From Kitasatospora humi (GTDB lineage Bacteria > Actinomycetota > Actinomycetes > Streptomycetales > Streptomycetaceae): DNA of 64,000 nucleotides. Shown here piece after piece: positions 15,280 through 23,202 of the stretch. Under the pieces are notes generated by a model. The model did not search any database. It had not been told where the DNA came from and was given only the letters and a program-made list of their open reading frames with translations. The stretch lies in NCBI RefSeq assembly GCF_020907985.1, contig NZ_JAJJPA010000028.1:1-64000 (forward strand), read 5' to 3'. The translations under genes and the position numbers were made by a program. Within the stretch, counting starts at the first letter, position 1. The number at the start of each line of letters is the position of its first letter.

Positions 15280-18200
15280 ATGTTCGCGCATCTGCATGTC
15301 GCCTCCGGCTTCAGCGAGCGCTACGGCGCCAGCCAGCCGGTCGACCTGGTCCGCCGGGCCGCCGAGCGCGGCATCGCCACCCTCGCGCTGACCGACCGGG
15401 ACACCGTCACCGGCACCTCCCGGTTCCTGCGCGCCTGCCGCCAGGCCGGTGTCCGGCCGATCCTGGGCGTGGACCTGGCGGTCGAACCCATCGCTCCCGA
15501 ACCCGCCGGGCCGGCCTGTCGGACTCCGGCGCGCGGGGGCGCCCACGTCGTCGAGCACCCGCTGCGATTCATCCTGCTCGCCAGGAGCGCGGCCGGCTGG
15601 GCGCGGCTGTGCCGTCTGGTGTCCGCCGCGCACACCGCCGAAGGCCGGCCGGTGCTGACCTGGGAGCAGCTGCGTGAACACGGGAGCGAGGAGCTGCTGG
15701 TGTTGCTTGGTCCGGTGAGCGAGCCGGTGCGGGCGCTGGGTCGGGGCCGGGCGGATGTGGCCGAGCAGCTGCTGCGGCCGTGGCTGGAGGTGTTCGGGTC
15801 GGCGGTGCGGCTGGAGGTGGTGGGGCACTGCCTGCCGGGTGAGGGGCCCGGGTCGCTGCGGTTGGCCGCCCGCACGCTCGCTTTCGGGGACCGGGTGCGG
15901 GTGCCGGTGGTGTTGACCGGTGCGGTGCGCTACGCGGACGCCGAGCAGCACCGGGTGGCGGATGTGCTGGACGCGGCCCGCCTGCTGCGCCCGATCGATC
16001 GGCGCGTGCTGGACTGCGGGGAGCGGTGGCTCAAGGACGGCGTGCTGATGCGGCAGGAGGCGTCGCGGATCGCGGCCGCGGGCGGGCACGGCGAGGGGCG
16101 GGCGGTGCGGCTGGTGGCCGACACGGTGGCGGCCGCCGAGGCCTGCACGTTGCAGCCGCACCGTGACCTCGGTCTGGGGCGGCCGCACCTGCCCGAGCCT
16201 CATCTGGTCGGTGCCGGCAGCGGGGTGGGGGATGCTGCTCGGGCGCTGCGTGAGCGGTGCGAGGCCGGGCTGGTGCGTCGCGGCCTGGACCGCGACCGGC
16301 GGGCCCGGGCCCGCCTGGACCAGGAACTCGCCGTCATCAGCCGGCTCGACTACGACACCTACTTCCTGGTCGTCGACCAGGTGGTGCGCGACATCCGGGA
16401 GATGGGGGTGCGGGTCGCCGCCCGCGGCTCCGGGGCCGGCTCGATGGTCAACCACGTGCTGGGGATCGCGACCGCCAACCCGCTGGAGCACAGCCTGCTG
16501 TTCGAGCGGTTCTTGACGGTGCGCCGCACCGATATGCCCGACATCGACCTCGATGTGGAGGCGCATCGGCGCTTGGACATCTACCGGCGGGTGATCGAGC
16601 ACTTCGGCACCTCCCGTGTGGCGATCACCGGTATGCCCGAGACCTACCGGGCCCGACAGGCTCTGCGCGCGGCAGGTCTCGCGCTCGGCATCGCCCCGGG
16701 CGAGGTGGACGAGATCGCCAAGTCCTTCCCGCACATCCCGGCGGCCGGGATCCGCCAGGGGCTGCGAGAGCTTCCGGAGCTGCGCCCGCTGGCCGCCCGA
16801 GCTCGCCGGTACGGGCCGTTGTGGGAGCTGGCCGAAGCCCTGGACGGGCTGACCAGTGGTATCGCCCAACATCCGTGCGGCGTGATCATCACGGACGGTT
16901 CGCTGCTGGACCGCCTGCCGGTCCAGCCGACCCCGACCGGGGACTTTCCGATGGTGCAGGCCGACAAGTACGACGTCGAACTCGGACGGGACGGGAAGGT
17001 CGGCGACGGCTTCGGACTGATCAAGCTCGACATCCTGGGCGTCAGGATGCAGAGCGCGATGGCGCACGCCGTGCAGGAGATCGCCCGCACCACCGGCACC
17101 GTCATCGACCTCGACGATCCGAAGCAGGTGCCGCCAGACGACCTGTTCGCGTTCCTCATGATCCAGGCCGCAGACACCATCGGCATGCACCAGCTGGAGT
17201 CACCTGGGCAGCAGGACCTCGTCTCCCGGTTGCAGCCGCGCGACATCAAGGACGTCATCGCCGACATCAGCCTGTTCCGCCCCGGTCCGGTGGCCGGCGG
17301 GATGCCCGCCCAGTACATCGCCGCCCGCCACGGCCGCGCCCCCGCCTACCCGCACCCGGACTTGGAGCCGGTGCTCGCCGACACCTACGGCGTGACGATC
17401 TGGCACGAGCAGATCATCGGCATCCTCGCGACGATGACCGGCTGTGACTTCGCGCTCGCTGAAGAAGCCCGGCGCGCGCTCGGCAATCCGGCCCGGTTGG
17501 GGAAGATCGAGGCGTGGTTCCACCGCGAGGCCACCGGGCGCGGTTACGATGAGCGCACCCGCGAAGCGGTCTGGGGTATTGTCAACTCCTTTGGTGCATA
17601 CGGCTTTTGCCGGGCTCATGCGACTGCTTTCGCTGTGCCGGCCCTGCAGTCCGCGTGGCTCAAGGCGCATCATCCGGCCGCCCAGTACGCCGGGCTGCTG
17701 GAGCATGATCCGGGGATGTGGCCGGCGCGGGTGATTGTGGCCGACGCCCGCCGCCACCAGGTCCCGGTCCTGCCGGTAGACGTCAACCGGAGCGACGCGC
17801 ACTACCGTGTCGAGAAGCACCAGGGCGTGTGGGGTGTGCGGATGGCGCTGTCCGCAGTCCACGGAATCAGCGAGGACGAGACCGCGCGGATCGTCGCCGG
17901 TCAGCCGTACACCTCGCTCTCCGACCTGTGGGAGCGGGCCCGTCCGTCCCGGCCGGTGGCCGAGCGGCTCATCTCGGTCGGCGCGCTCGACTCGTTGGCA
18001 GGGCCGTTGAACCGCCGAGACCTGCTCCTGCAGGCCGGCGAACTCCACCACGCCCAACGCAGTCGCCGCGTCCTGACCGGGCAGCTTCCCCTCGACACCG
18101 CCAGCGGCGCAGCCGGCGGCGCCGCGCCGAGTGGCCTGCCGGAGATGACCGAGATCGAGAAGGTCAGCGCCGAGCTGCGGGTCCTCGGCGTAGACGTCAC

Positions 18201-18738
18201 CAGCCACCTGATGGAGCACCATCTGCAGCTGCTGCGCGAGCTGGGCACCGTGGACGCGCACCGGCTGGGCGACCTCGCCCCCGGCACCACGGTCCTGGTC
18301 GCCGGCGTGCGCGCCTCCACCCAGACCCCGCCGACCCCGTCCGGGAAGAGGATCATCTTCGTGACCCTCGACGGCGTCGACGGCCTCATCGACTTGGCGT
18401 TCTTCGAGGACTCCCACCCCGCCTGCGCCCGGACGATCTTCCACTCGGGCCTGCTCCTGGTACGCGGCGCCGTCACCCGGCGCGGGCCGCGCACGTCCAT
18501 CACCGGCACCGCCTGCTGGGACCTCGGCGAACTCGCCGACGTGCGCCGCGACCACGGTCTGGACGCGGTCGCCGCCCGCCTCGCCCAGCAGCTGCCCCAC
18601 CCCGCCGGCGCAGCGGTGCGGCCCGAGGCGATGCCCACCGGTGCGCGCCGCCACCCTTGGGCCGACCTCCAGACCCCGGGCGAGCGCTCCCCCTCCCCGC
18701 GCCGTCTCGCCCACGCCAGCCAAGGCTCCGCCGGATGA
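15280..18738 (+). CDS. dnaE2: Error-prone DNA polymerase III alpha subunit DnaE2
   Basis: DnaE2 is the C-family polymerase for translesion synthesis. The product of 1152 aa begins with a PHP domain (MFAHLHVASGFSERYGASQP). The polymerase palm carries MPDIDLDVEAHRR near residue 420, with catalytic aspartates, and the region GFGLIKLDILGVRMQSAM follows. A helix-hairpin-helix and an OB-fold are expected in the C-terminal third. The length is nearer DnaE2 than replicative DnaE1. AAGGAGG ends about 9 bases before the ATG. Its stop overlaps the ImuB-like gene by 4 bases (ATGA), and LexA-like boxes precede it. Confidence 0.93.
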   Translation: MFAHLHVASGFSERYGASQPVDLVRRAAERGIATLALTDRDTVTGTSRFLRACRQAGVRPILGVDLAVEPIAPEPAGPACRTPARGGAHVVEHPLRFILLARSAAGWARLCRLVSAAHTAEGRPVLTWEQLREHGSEELLVLLGPVSEPVRALGRGRADVAEQLLRPWLEVFGSAVRLEVVGHCLPGEGPGSLRLAARTLAFGDRVRVPVVLTGAVRYADAEQHRVADVLDAARLLRPIDRRVLDCGERWLKDGVLMRQEASRIAAAGGHGEGRAVRLVADTVAAAEACTLQPHRDLGLGRPHLPEPHLVGAGSGVGDAARALRERCEAGLVRRGLDRDRRARARLDQELAVISRLDYDTYFLVVDQVVRDIREMGVRVAARGSGAGSMVNHVLGIATANPLEHSLLFERFLTVRRTDMPDIDLDVEAHRRLDIYRRVIEHFGTSRVAITGMPETYRARQALRAAGLALGIAPGEVDEIAKSFPHIPAAGIRQGLRELPELRPLAARARRYGPLWELAEALDGLTSGIAQHPCGVIITDGSLLDRLPVQPTPTGDFPMVQADKYDVELGRDGKVGDGFGLIKLDILGVRMQSAMAHAVQEIARTTGTVIDLDDPKQVPPDDLFAFLMIQAADTIGMHQLESPGQQDLVSRLQPRDIKDVIADISLFRPGPVAGGMPAQYIAARHGRAPAYPHPDLEPVLADTYGVTIWHEQIIGILATMTGCDFALAEEARRALGNPARLGKIEAWFHREATGRGYDERTREAVWGIVNSFGAYGFCRAHATAFAVPALQSAWLKAHHPAAQYAGLLEHDPGMWPARVIVADARRHQVPVLPVDVNRSDAHYRVEKHQGVWGVRMALSAVHGISEDETARIVAGQPYTSLSDLWERARPSRPVAERLISVGALDSLAGPLNRRDLLLQAGELHHAQRSRRVLTGQLPLDTASGAAGGAAPSGLPEMTEIEKVSAELRVLGVDVTSHLMEHHLQLLRELGTVDAHRLGDLAPGTTVLVAGVRASTQTPPTPSGKRIIFVTLDGVDGLIDLAFFEDSHPACARTIFHSGLLLVRGAVTRRGPRTSITGTACWDLGELADVRRDHGLDAVAARLAQQLPHPAGAAVRPEAMPTGARRHPWADLQTPGERSPSPRRLAHASQGSAG

Positions 18739-19802
18739 CCACCGCCGTCAGCACCCGGGTGCTGTATCTGCGCTTCCACCCGCCGACCGGCCGAGTGCCG
18801 GAGGACGCGGAGTACGGGCGGCTCCTGGACCTGCTCACCGACTTCACCCCCATCGTTCAGGCGCTGCCGCCGGACGCTGCTTTGGCCGACGTCGCCGGCG
18901 CGCTGCGGTACTGGCGCACTGACCCGGCCGGCCTCGCCTCGCTGATCCGCGTGCGCGCCCTGGCTCTTCACGGCACCGACGTCACGATCGGCGCCGCGGC
19001 CAACCCTCAGCTCGCCCGCCTCGCCGCGCACACCCAGCCGCGCGGCGGCCTGCGCGTCCTGCCCCCCGAGCAGGTGCCGGCCTTCCTGGCCTCGATGCCG
19101 CCCACCGCGCTGCCCGGCATCGGAACGGCGACCGCCCGCACCCTCGCGCAGCTCGGCCTGACCACCGTGGGCGCCATCGCCGCCACCCCGCTGGCGACCC
19201 TGCAACGCGCCCTCGGCGCCGGGCCGGGCCTACGCCTGCACCAGCACGCCCACGGCATCGACCGCAGTATCGTCGTCACCGGCCGCCCCGAACCGGTGCT
19301 CGCCGTCGAGCACGACTTCGACTACGACGAACTCGACCCGGCCGCCCAGCGGCGGGCGCTGCTCAGCCTCGCCCACGACCTCGGGCACACCCTTCGCGGG
19401 CGCCGGCAGACGGCCGGGGCGCTCACCCTCACCGTCCGGTATGCCGACCAGGCCACCACGACCCGCACCCGCCGCCTTGCCGAGCCCTCGGCCCACAGCC
19501 CGACCCTGGCGGAGGCGGCGTACCGCCTGCACACCGGGCTCGGCCTCCAGCGCGCCCGCGTCCGAAGCCTCACCCTGCGGGCCGACCACCTCGACGCGGC
19601 CGACCGCGCCAGCCACCAGCTCACCCTGGACGGCGCCACCGAGCAGGCCCGGCACCGCGAAAGCGCCGCCGACCGGGCCCACACCCGCTACGGACGCCAC
19701 GCCATCACACCCGCCGCCGTACTCACGCCGTCGACCAGGTCGCGCGCCAAGCCCCGGCCTCGACCTCAACCGGCGGCCTCCCGGTACGAAGCGGGCGCCT
19801 GA
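18735..19802 (+). CDS. ImuB-like Y-family polymerase homologue, probably inactive
   Basis: In the SOS mutasome, ImuB is a non-catalytic Y-family protein that links DnaE2 to the sliding clamp. This 355-aa product has Y-family features: IGAAANPQLARLAA, and the helix-hairpin-helix PPTALPGIGTATARTLAQLG. The catalytic carboxylates appear lost, because the N-terminal strand reads VLYLRFHPP instead of the usual DMDxFF form. The segment aligned with SxDEA reads PPDAALADVAG. Translation is coupled to dnaE2 by an ATGA overlap. No imuA is adjacent. The 3' end overlaps the next, convergent gene by 37 bases. Confidence 0.82.
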   Translation: MTTAVSTRVLYLRFHPPTGRVPEDAEYGRLLDLLTDFTPIVQALPPDAALADVAGALRYWRTDPAGLASLIRVRALALHGTDVTIGAAANPQLARLAAHTQPRGGLRVLPPEQVPAFLASMPPTALPGIGTATARTLAQLGLTTVGAIAATPLATLQRALGAGPGLRLHQHAHGIDRSIVVTGRPEPVLAVEHDFDYDELDPAAQRRALLSLAHDLGHTLRGRRQTAGALTLTVRYADQATTTRTRRLAEPSAHSPTLAEAAYRLHTGLGLQRARVRSLTLRADHLDAADRASHQLTLDGATEQARHRESAADRAHTRYGRHAITPAAVLTPSTRSRAKPRPRPQPAASRYEAGA

Positions 19803-21109
19803 AGCCACAGCCGCACCTGACGAAGCCCCGCCCGCAACTGCTCCTCGTCGGCTTCGGCCCGCGTCCGCACCCCTATGGCGTCATTGATGCGCATCTGCAC
19901 CATGGGGATCGTGTCGTGGACGACAGCGCTCAACGTGCCCACCCTCGCGGCGATCTCCTGACGAACCTCCGCACCGGAGAGCATGTCGATCTCCTCCTCC
20001 GACAGCGTCGGGTTGGGGATCTGCAGCGAGCCGGGGTGCGCCAGCCAGTGCTCTACCTGTGTCAGGCCCACGGCCAGATCGGCCAGCCTCGCATCTCCGC
20101 GCCACCGAACTCCCATGGCTTTGTTAATCACCGGATGAATGATCTTGAGCTGCTCCTTGTGCAGACGGCTCAGCTCGATCGCCCGCAGGTTCAGCAGGTC
20201 ACGAGCATGCGCGTCAGACAGCAGCGGCAGCGGCTCGCACGAGCGGCAGTACTCCCCCGGCGCGGCGGCCGGCTCAGCACCACAGCCGGTACACACGAAC
20301 CCCGGGCAGGAGTCGCACAGCTGGTGTCCTTCTTCCGCGTCGGCGTAGGCCTCCTCGGGCAGCTCCTCCCGCAGCACTTCTGCGACGGACCGGCATTGGG
20401 CGACGCAGTGCCGCGCGGCCTCGGCTGCCCCCTGCCGAGGGATCAGCGCCCGCCGGCGCCACTGGTGCCCGGCCCGCCCTCCGCCCACGGCCACTAGGAC
20501 TTCCTCGACTGATTCGTTCCAGCCGTCCTGGTAGGCCTTCAGCAACCGCACGTCGTGGCCGTTCCTGGTCTTGTTGTGCTCGCGGTCGTTAAGGCACTCG
20601 CAAGACAACCGCTCGGCCTGCCCGAAGTACTCCGCCCCGAAGTACCCGCAGACCGGGCACAGGGTCCACCAGTACATGGCATCGTCGTAGACCCACATCC
20701 CGCCTTCGGGACTGCTCTGCCACACGTCCAGCCCATCGTCCCCGTAGGCCATGGGGAGCGGGCCGAACGCGAGCAGGGCCCTACCGTGCCAAGCCTCATC
20801 GACATGGACCGGGCTGTCCCAGTCCTGCTCGTCGAAAAACGTGTCGGTCGGGTAGTACTCCCAGCCGCCCGCGGCTGCCGCGAACCGGCGCCACCAGCCC
20901 AAATCCTCATGCCCGGGGGCCGTGACGGCGTCGAACCAGATCCGCTCGCGGGGCAACCAGAACGCCGGCATGCACGTTCGGCCGTCGCCCGCGGTGAACA
21001 CTTGCGGCTCGTAGACCCACGGCACCTGCAACCGGTCGAACACAGCCGACCACCGAGCATGTAGTTCGGTCCGGAAGGATGTGGTGATCACCTCGTAAGC
21101 CAACGCCAT
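19766..21109 (-). CDS. Unknown protein with Cys clusters and possible nuclease-like N-terminus
   Basis: The 447-aa product begins MALAYEVITTSFRTELHARW. Its VPWVYEPQVF and PAFWLP pattern recalls the start of PD-(D/E)xK-like plasmid proteins, but the expected catalytic ExK is not evident (IWFDAVTAP occupies that place). Two cysteine clusters follow: LCPVCG with a later CEC, and LCDSCPGFVCTGC with a later CRSC. These suggest zinc binding. The C-terminal 150 residues are helical. The start is uncertain: GGAGG abuts ATG 21109, and a TTG at 21163 is in frame. It converges with and overlaps the ImuB-like gene. Confidence 0.65.
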   Translation of the reverse strand: MALAYEVITTSFRTELHARWSAVFDRLQVPWVYEPQVFTAGDGRTCMPAFWLPRERIWFDAVTAPGHEDLGWWRRFAAAAGGWEYYPTDTFFDEQDWDSPVHVDEAWHGRALLAFGPLPMAYGDDGLDVWQSSPEGGMWVYDDAMYWWTLCPVCGYFGAEYFGQAERLSCECLNDREHNKTRNGHDVRLLKAYQDGWNESVEEVLVAVGGGRAGHQWRRRALIPRQGAAEAARHCVAQCRSVAEVLREELPEEAYADAEEGHQLCDSCPGFVCTGCGAEPAAAPGEYCRSCEPLPLLSDAHARDLLNLRAIELSRLHKEQLKIIHPVINKAMGVRWRGDARLADLAVGLTQVEHWLAHPGSLQIPNPTLSEEEIDMLSGAEVRQEIAARVGTLSAVVHDTIPMVQMRINDAIGVRTRAEADEEQLRAGLRQVRLWLQAPASYREAAG

Positions 21110-21193
21110 CCTCCACCCTGCGATCGCCGTCACCCGGACAACGAGACCGTCCCACCAGGGCAACCAAGTTCCCTCAAATGGCAGAGCAGCCGG

Positions 21194-21457
21194 TTACCCG
21201 GACGGCCAACCCGATCCGCAGAAGCCCGCCCTACCAGCGGGCGTGAGCGCCCACCAATCGGAGATCGTCCGGTACGGCAGTAGTGCCCCGGCGCGAGGAC
21301 CCCCGCAGGAAGCGCCAGCTGATATGGCGCTACTGCGGGGGTCAGTCACGGAGAACTCGGCCCGCACGGTGCAGTCGTACACCTGGGTCCTGTAGACGTG
21401 CTCACCAGGGGGCTGGGCGGCGTAATCGATCTCAAGCACGGTACGGAAGCCAGCCAT
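21194..21457 (-). CDS. Possible small protein, 87 aa
   Basis: The first 43 residues (MAGFRTVLEIDYAAQPPGEH onward) have normal protein composition, including an aromatic Tyr-rich stretch. The remainder is low-complexity Gly/Ala/Pro and may be out of frame. The ribosome-binding site is weak (GGGGCG). It may be a truncated or damaged gene, and no family is recognised. Confidence 0.28.
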   Translation of the reverse strand: MAGFRTVLEIDYAAQPPGEHVYRTQVYDCTVRAEFSVTDPRSSAISAGASCGGPRAGALLPYRTISDWWALTPAGRAGFCGSGWPSG

Positions 21458-21530
21458 CGCCCCACGGCCCGCCCCTGCAAGTTGTGTAGGAGAGTCATGC
21501 TCTGATCAGCAGGTCTGCAGGCCGGTGGTG

Positions 21531-22106
21531 TCAGGGGATGAAGTGGGCGCCCAGCACCCCCCGGCCTGCGTCGGCAGCGGCGCGCCAGAGCGGGGGGATT
21601 CCGTCGAGCAGCGCGTCGATGTCTTCCTGGCTGCCTTCGTCGCGCAGGGTGTCGTCCAGGCGTTGCGCAGCGCGGCTGCGTTCCTGGGGGTTCCAGGCGA
21701 AGGCGCGTTCGATGGCGGGTAGTGCCTGGCGGACCTGTTCCGGCGACAGCACGAGATCGCCGAGCCAGCCCGGGATCTGCAGAAAACGCTCAGGACCGAC
21801 GGCGTAGGCCAAGGCGGCTGCCGGAAACCTCTTGCGCACGGTGACCACGATGGGTGGCAGCGATGCGTCATGCCCGCGATTCCACGCCTCGTAGACGACG
21901 CAGATATGTTCTGCCAACGCGCCTGGTGCGGCCGCTTCCATGAACTGGTGTCTGGCCTCTTTCGTGTCCGCGAGCGTGCGCCACCATTGAAGGAACTCGC
22001 TGGACTGGGCCGCCTCTTCGTCAATGGCCGGCCGCAGGAGCGGCGCGTAGTGGTCGATGGTGTCGGCGTCCACCGGTACCAGGCACCACGTCCCCATGAA
22101 GCTCAT
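21531..22106 (-). CDS. Unknown 191-aa protein
   Basis: The product starts MSFMGTWCLVPVDADTIDHY and is mostly helical, with several Trp and acidic segments (EFLQWWRTLADTKEARHQ; GSQEDIDALLDGIPPLW). No catalytic motif or family is recognised. GGAAGG lies 5-10 bases before another in-frame possibility, and ATG 22106 is a well-placed start. It is co-directional with the tap-tpg genes and unknown small genes, and resembles plasmid-type cargo. Confidence 0.65.
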   Translation of the reverse strand: MSFMGTWCLVPVDADTIDHYAPLLRPAIDEEAAQSSEFLQWWRTLADTKEARHQFMEAAAPGALAEHICVVYEAWNRGHDASLPPIVVTVRKRFPAAALAYAVGPERFLQIPGWLGDLVLSPEQVRQALPAIERAFAWNPQERSRAAQRLDDTLRDEGSQEDIDALLDGIPPLWRAAADAGRGVLGAHFIP

Positions 22107-22257
22107 GTGCGCCTTCCTCTCTCGTCTTCGCGGATGTTGGCACGCGCGTCTGACAGGCCATCACGAGCGGCCGGAACGCGGGTGGTGTGCGGATCGGGAA
22201 CCGGGCCCACCCGCCACTCAGCCTGGAGACCACGGCCACCCTGCGCTGTAGGGCCGG

Positions 22258-22530
22258 TCAGGGGCTGTCTCCCGCCCAGTCCCAGCGTTTCGGGTCCGAG
22301 CGGCGGGGTTCGTAGTGGGCGCGGCCTCCGGGGCCGTAGTGTCCGATCTCGGTGAGCAGTGCCGCGCCGTCGGCGAGTTGCTCGGCGTCCCAGCCGGTGA
22401 CGTCCAGGAGTAGTCCGTCAAGGGGACCTGCGCACAGTTCCCGGTAGTCGTGGCCTGGTTGGGGTCCAGGGTCAGGGTCGTCGTGGTCGGCTCCGTAAAC
22501 CCGGCCTCTCATCAGCGCCTCGTCGTCCAT
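22258..22530 (-). CDS. Unknown acidic protein, 90 aa
   Basis: MDDEALMRGRVYGADHDDPD opens an acidic, Asp/Gly-rich protein that ends with YEPRRSDPKRWDWAGDSP. Codon composition is coding-like throughout. No domain is recognised and the ribosome-binding site is weak. It lies downstream of tpg on the same strand, with a gap of 121 bp. Confidence 0.5.
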   Translation of the reverse strand: MDDEALMRGRVYGADHDDPDPGPQPGHDYRELCAGPLDGLLLDVTGWDAEQLADGAALLTEIGHYGPGGRAHYEPRRSDPKRWDWAGDSP

Positions 22531-22651
22531 GCCGCCAGCATTCCAGCTACCTGCGACATGCCCGGCGTCGACCATTCACTGGGCGGGCGAGGAGCGTGCG
22601 TCTGCGCGGGCGGGCAGCGCCGACCGGTCGGCGCTGCCCGTGACGTGTGGC

Positions 22652-23197
22652 TCAGTCGACGGAGAAGTCGGCCCGCACGAGTCCGGTGAACGTGACCTCC
22701 AGGCTGCGGGCGCGGCGGCCGCCGTCGGTGAAGTAGGAGTCGCGCAGGCCTTCGGCGATGATCTTTTCCTGCTCCTGCTGGCTGGCTCCGCGGTCGCGGG
22801 CCTCGAACAGCCTGCGTGCGACGTCGCCGGACAGTTTCTGTGTGGGGAGGATGCGCTCGCGGGGATCGTCGGTGCCTGGTCCGGTGGTCTTGAAGCCGAA
22901 GGTGGCCATCACGTCGACGTAGAAGCCGTTGGCTTCGGCTGCCTTGCGGATCCGGTTGCGGACGCGGGGCTGCCAGCGTTCGCGGACGGCCTCCTCGACC
23001 TTCTTCGCGTTCTCCACGGTGATGCCACCGCCCTTGGCCCAGCGCTCCACCGAGCGCTTGGACACCCCGAGCTGTTCGGCGACGTTCTTGGTGCCCTTGA
23101 GTTGGCGGACCAGGAAGTTCGCGCGGCCGGCCAGGGTCTTTGGGATGGGCTGGGTCTGCATGGCCCGCTCCAGCCCCCGGTCGAGTGCTTCGCTCAT
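22652..23197 (-). CDS. tpg: Telomere terminal protein Tpg
   Basis: Tpg is covalently attached to the 5' ends of linear Streptomyces replicons and primes end patching. The 181-aa product matches the family layout. It has FLVRQLKGTKNVAEQLGVSK followed by a helix-turn-helix (RSVERWAKGGGITVENA), then the conserved RERWQPRVRNRIRKAA. The C-terminus carries GLRDSYFTDGGRRARSLE. The length agrees with about 184 aa for known Tpg proteins. A GGGGAG site precedes ATG 23197 by 9 bases, within the end of tap. It is paired with tap, as in Streptomyces chromosomes and linear plasmids. Confidence 0.9.
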   Translation of the reverse strand: MSEALDRGLERAMQTQPIPKTLAGRANFLVRQLKGTKNVAEQLGVSKRSVERWAKGGGITVENAKKVEEAVRERWQPRVRNRIRKAAEANGFYVDVMATFGFKTTGPGTDDPRERILPTQKLSGDVARRLFEARDRGASQQEQEKIIAEGLRDSYFTDGGRRARSLEVTFTGLVRADFSVD

Positions 23198-23202
23198 TCA
23201 GG

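Noticed and set aside
15079-17190. 703-codon minus-strand open frame
   Set aside because: It lies opposite dnaE2 and has His/Arg/Pro-rich shadow composition.
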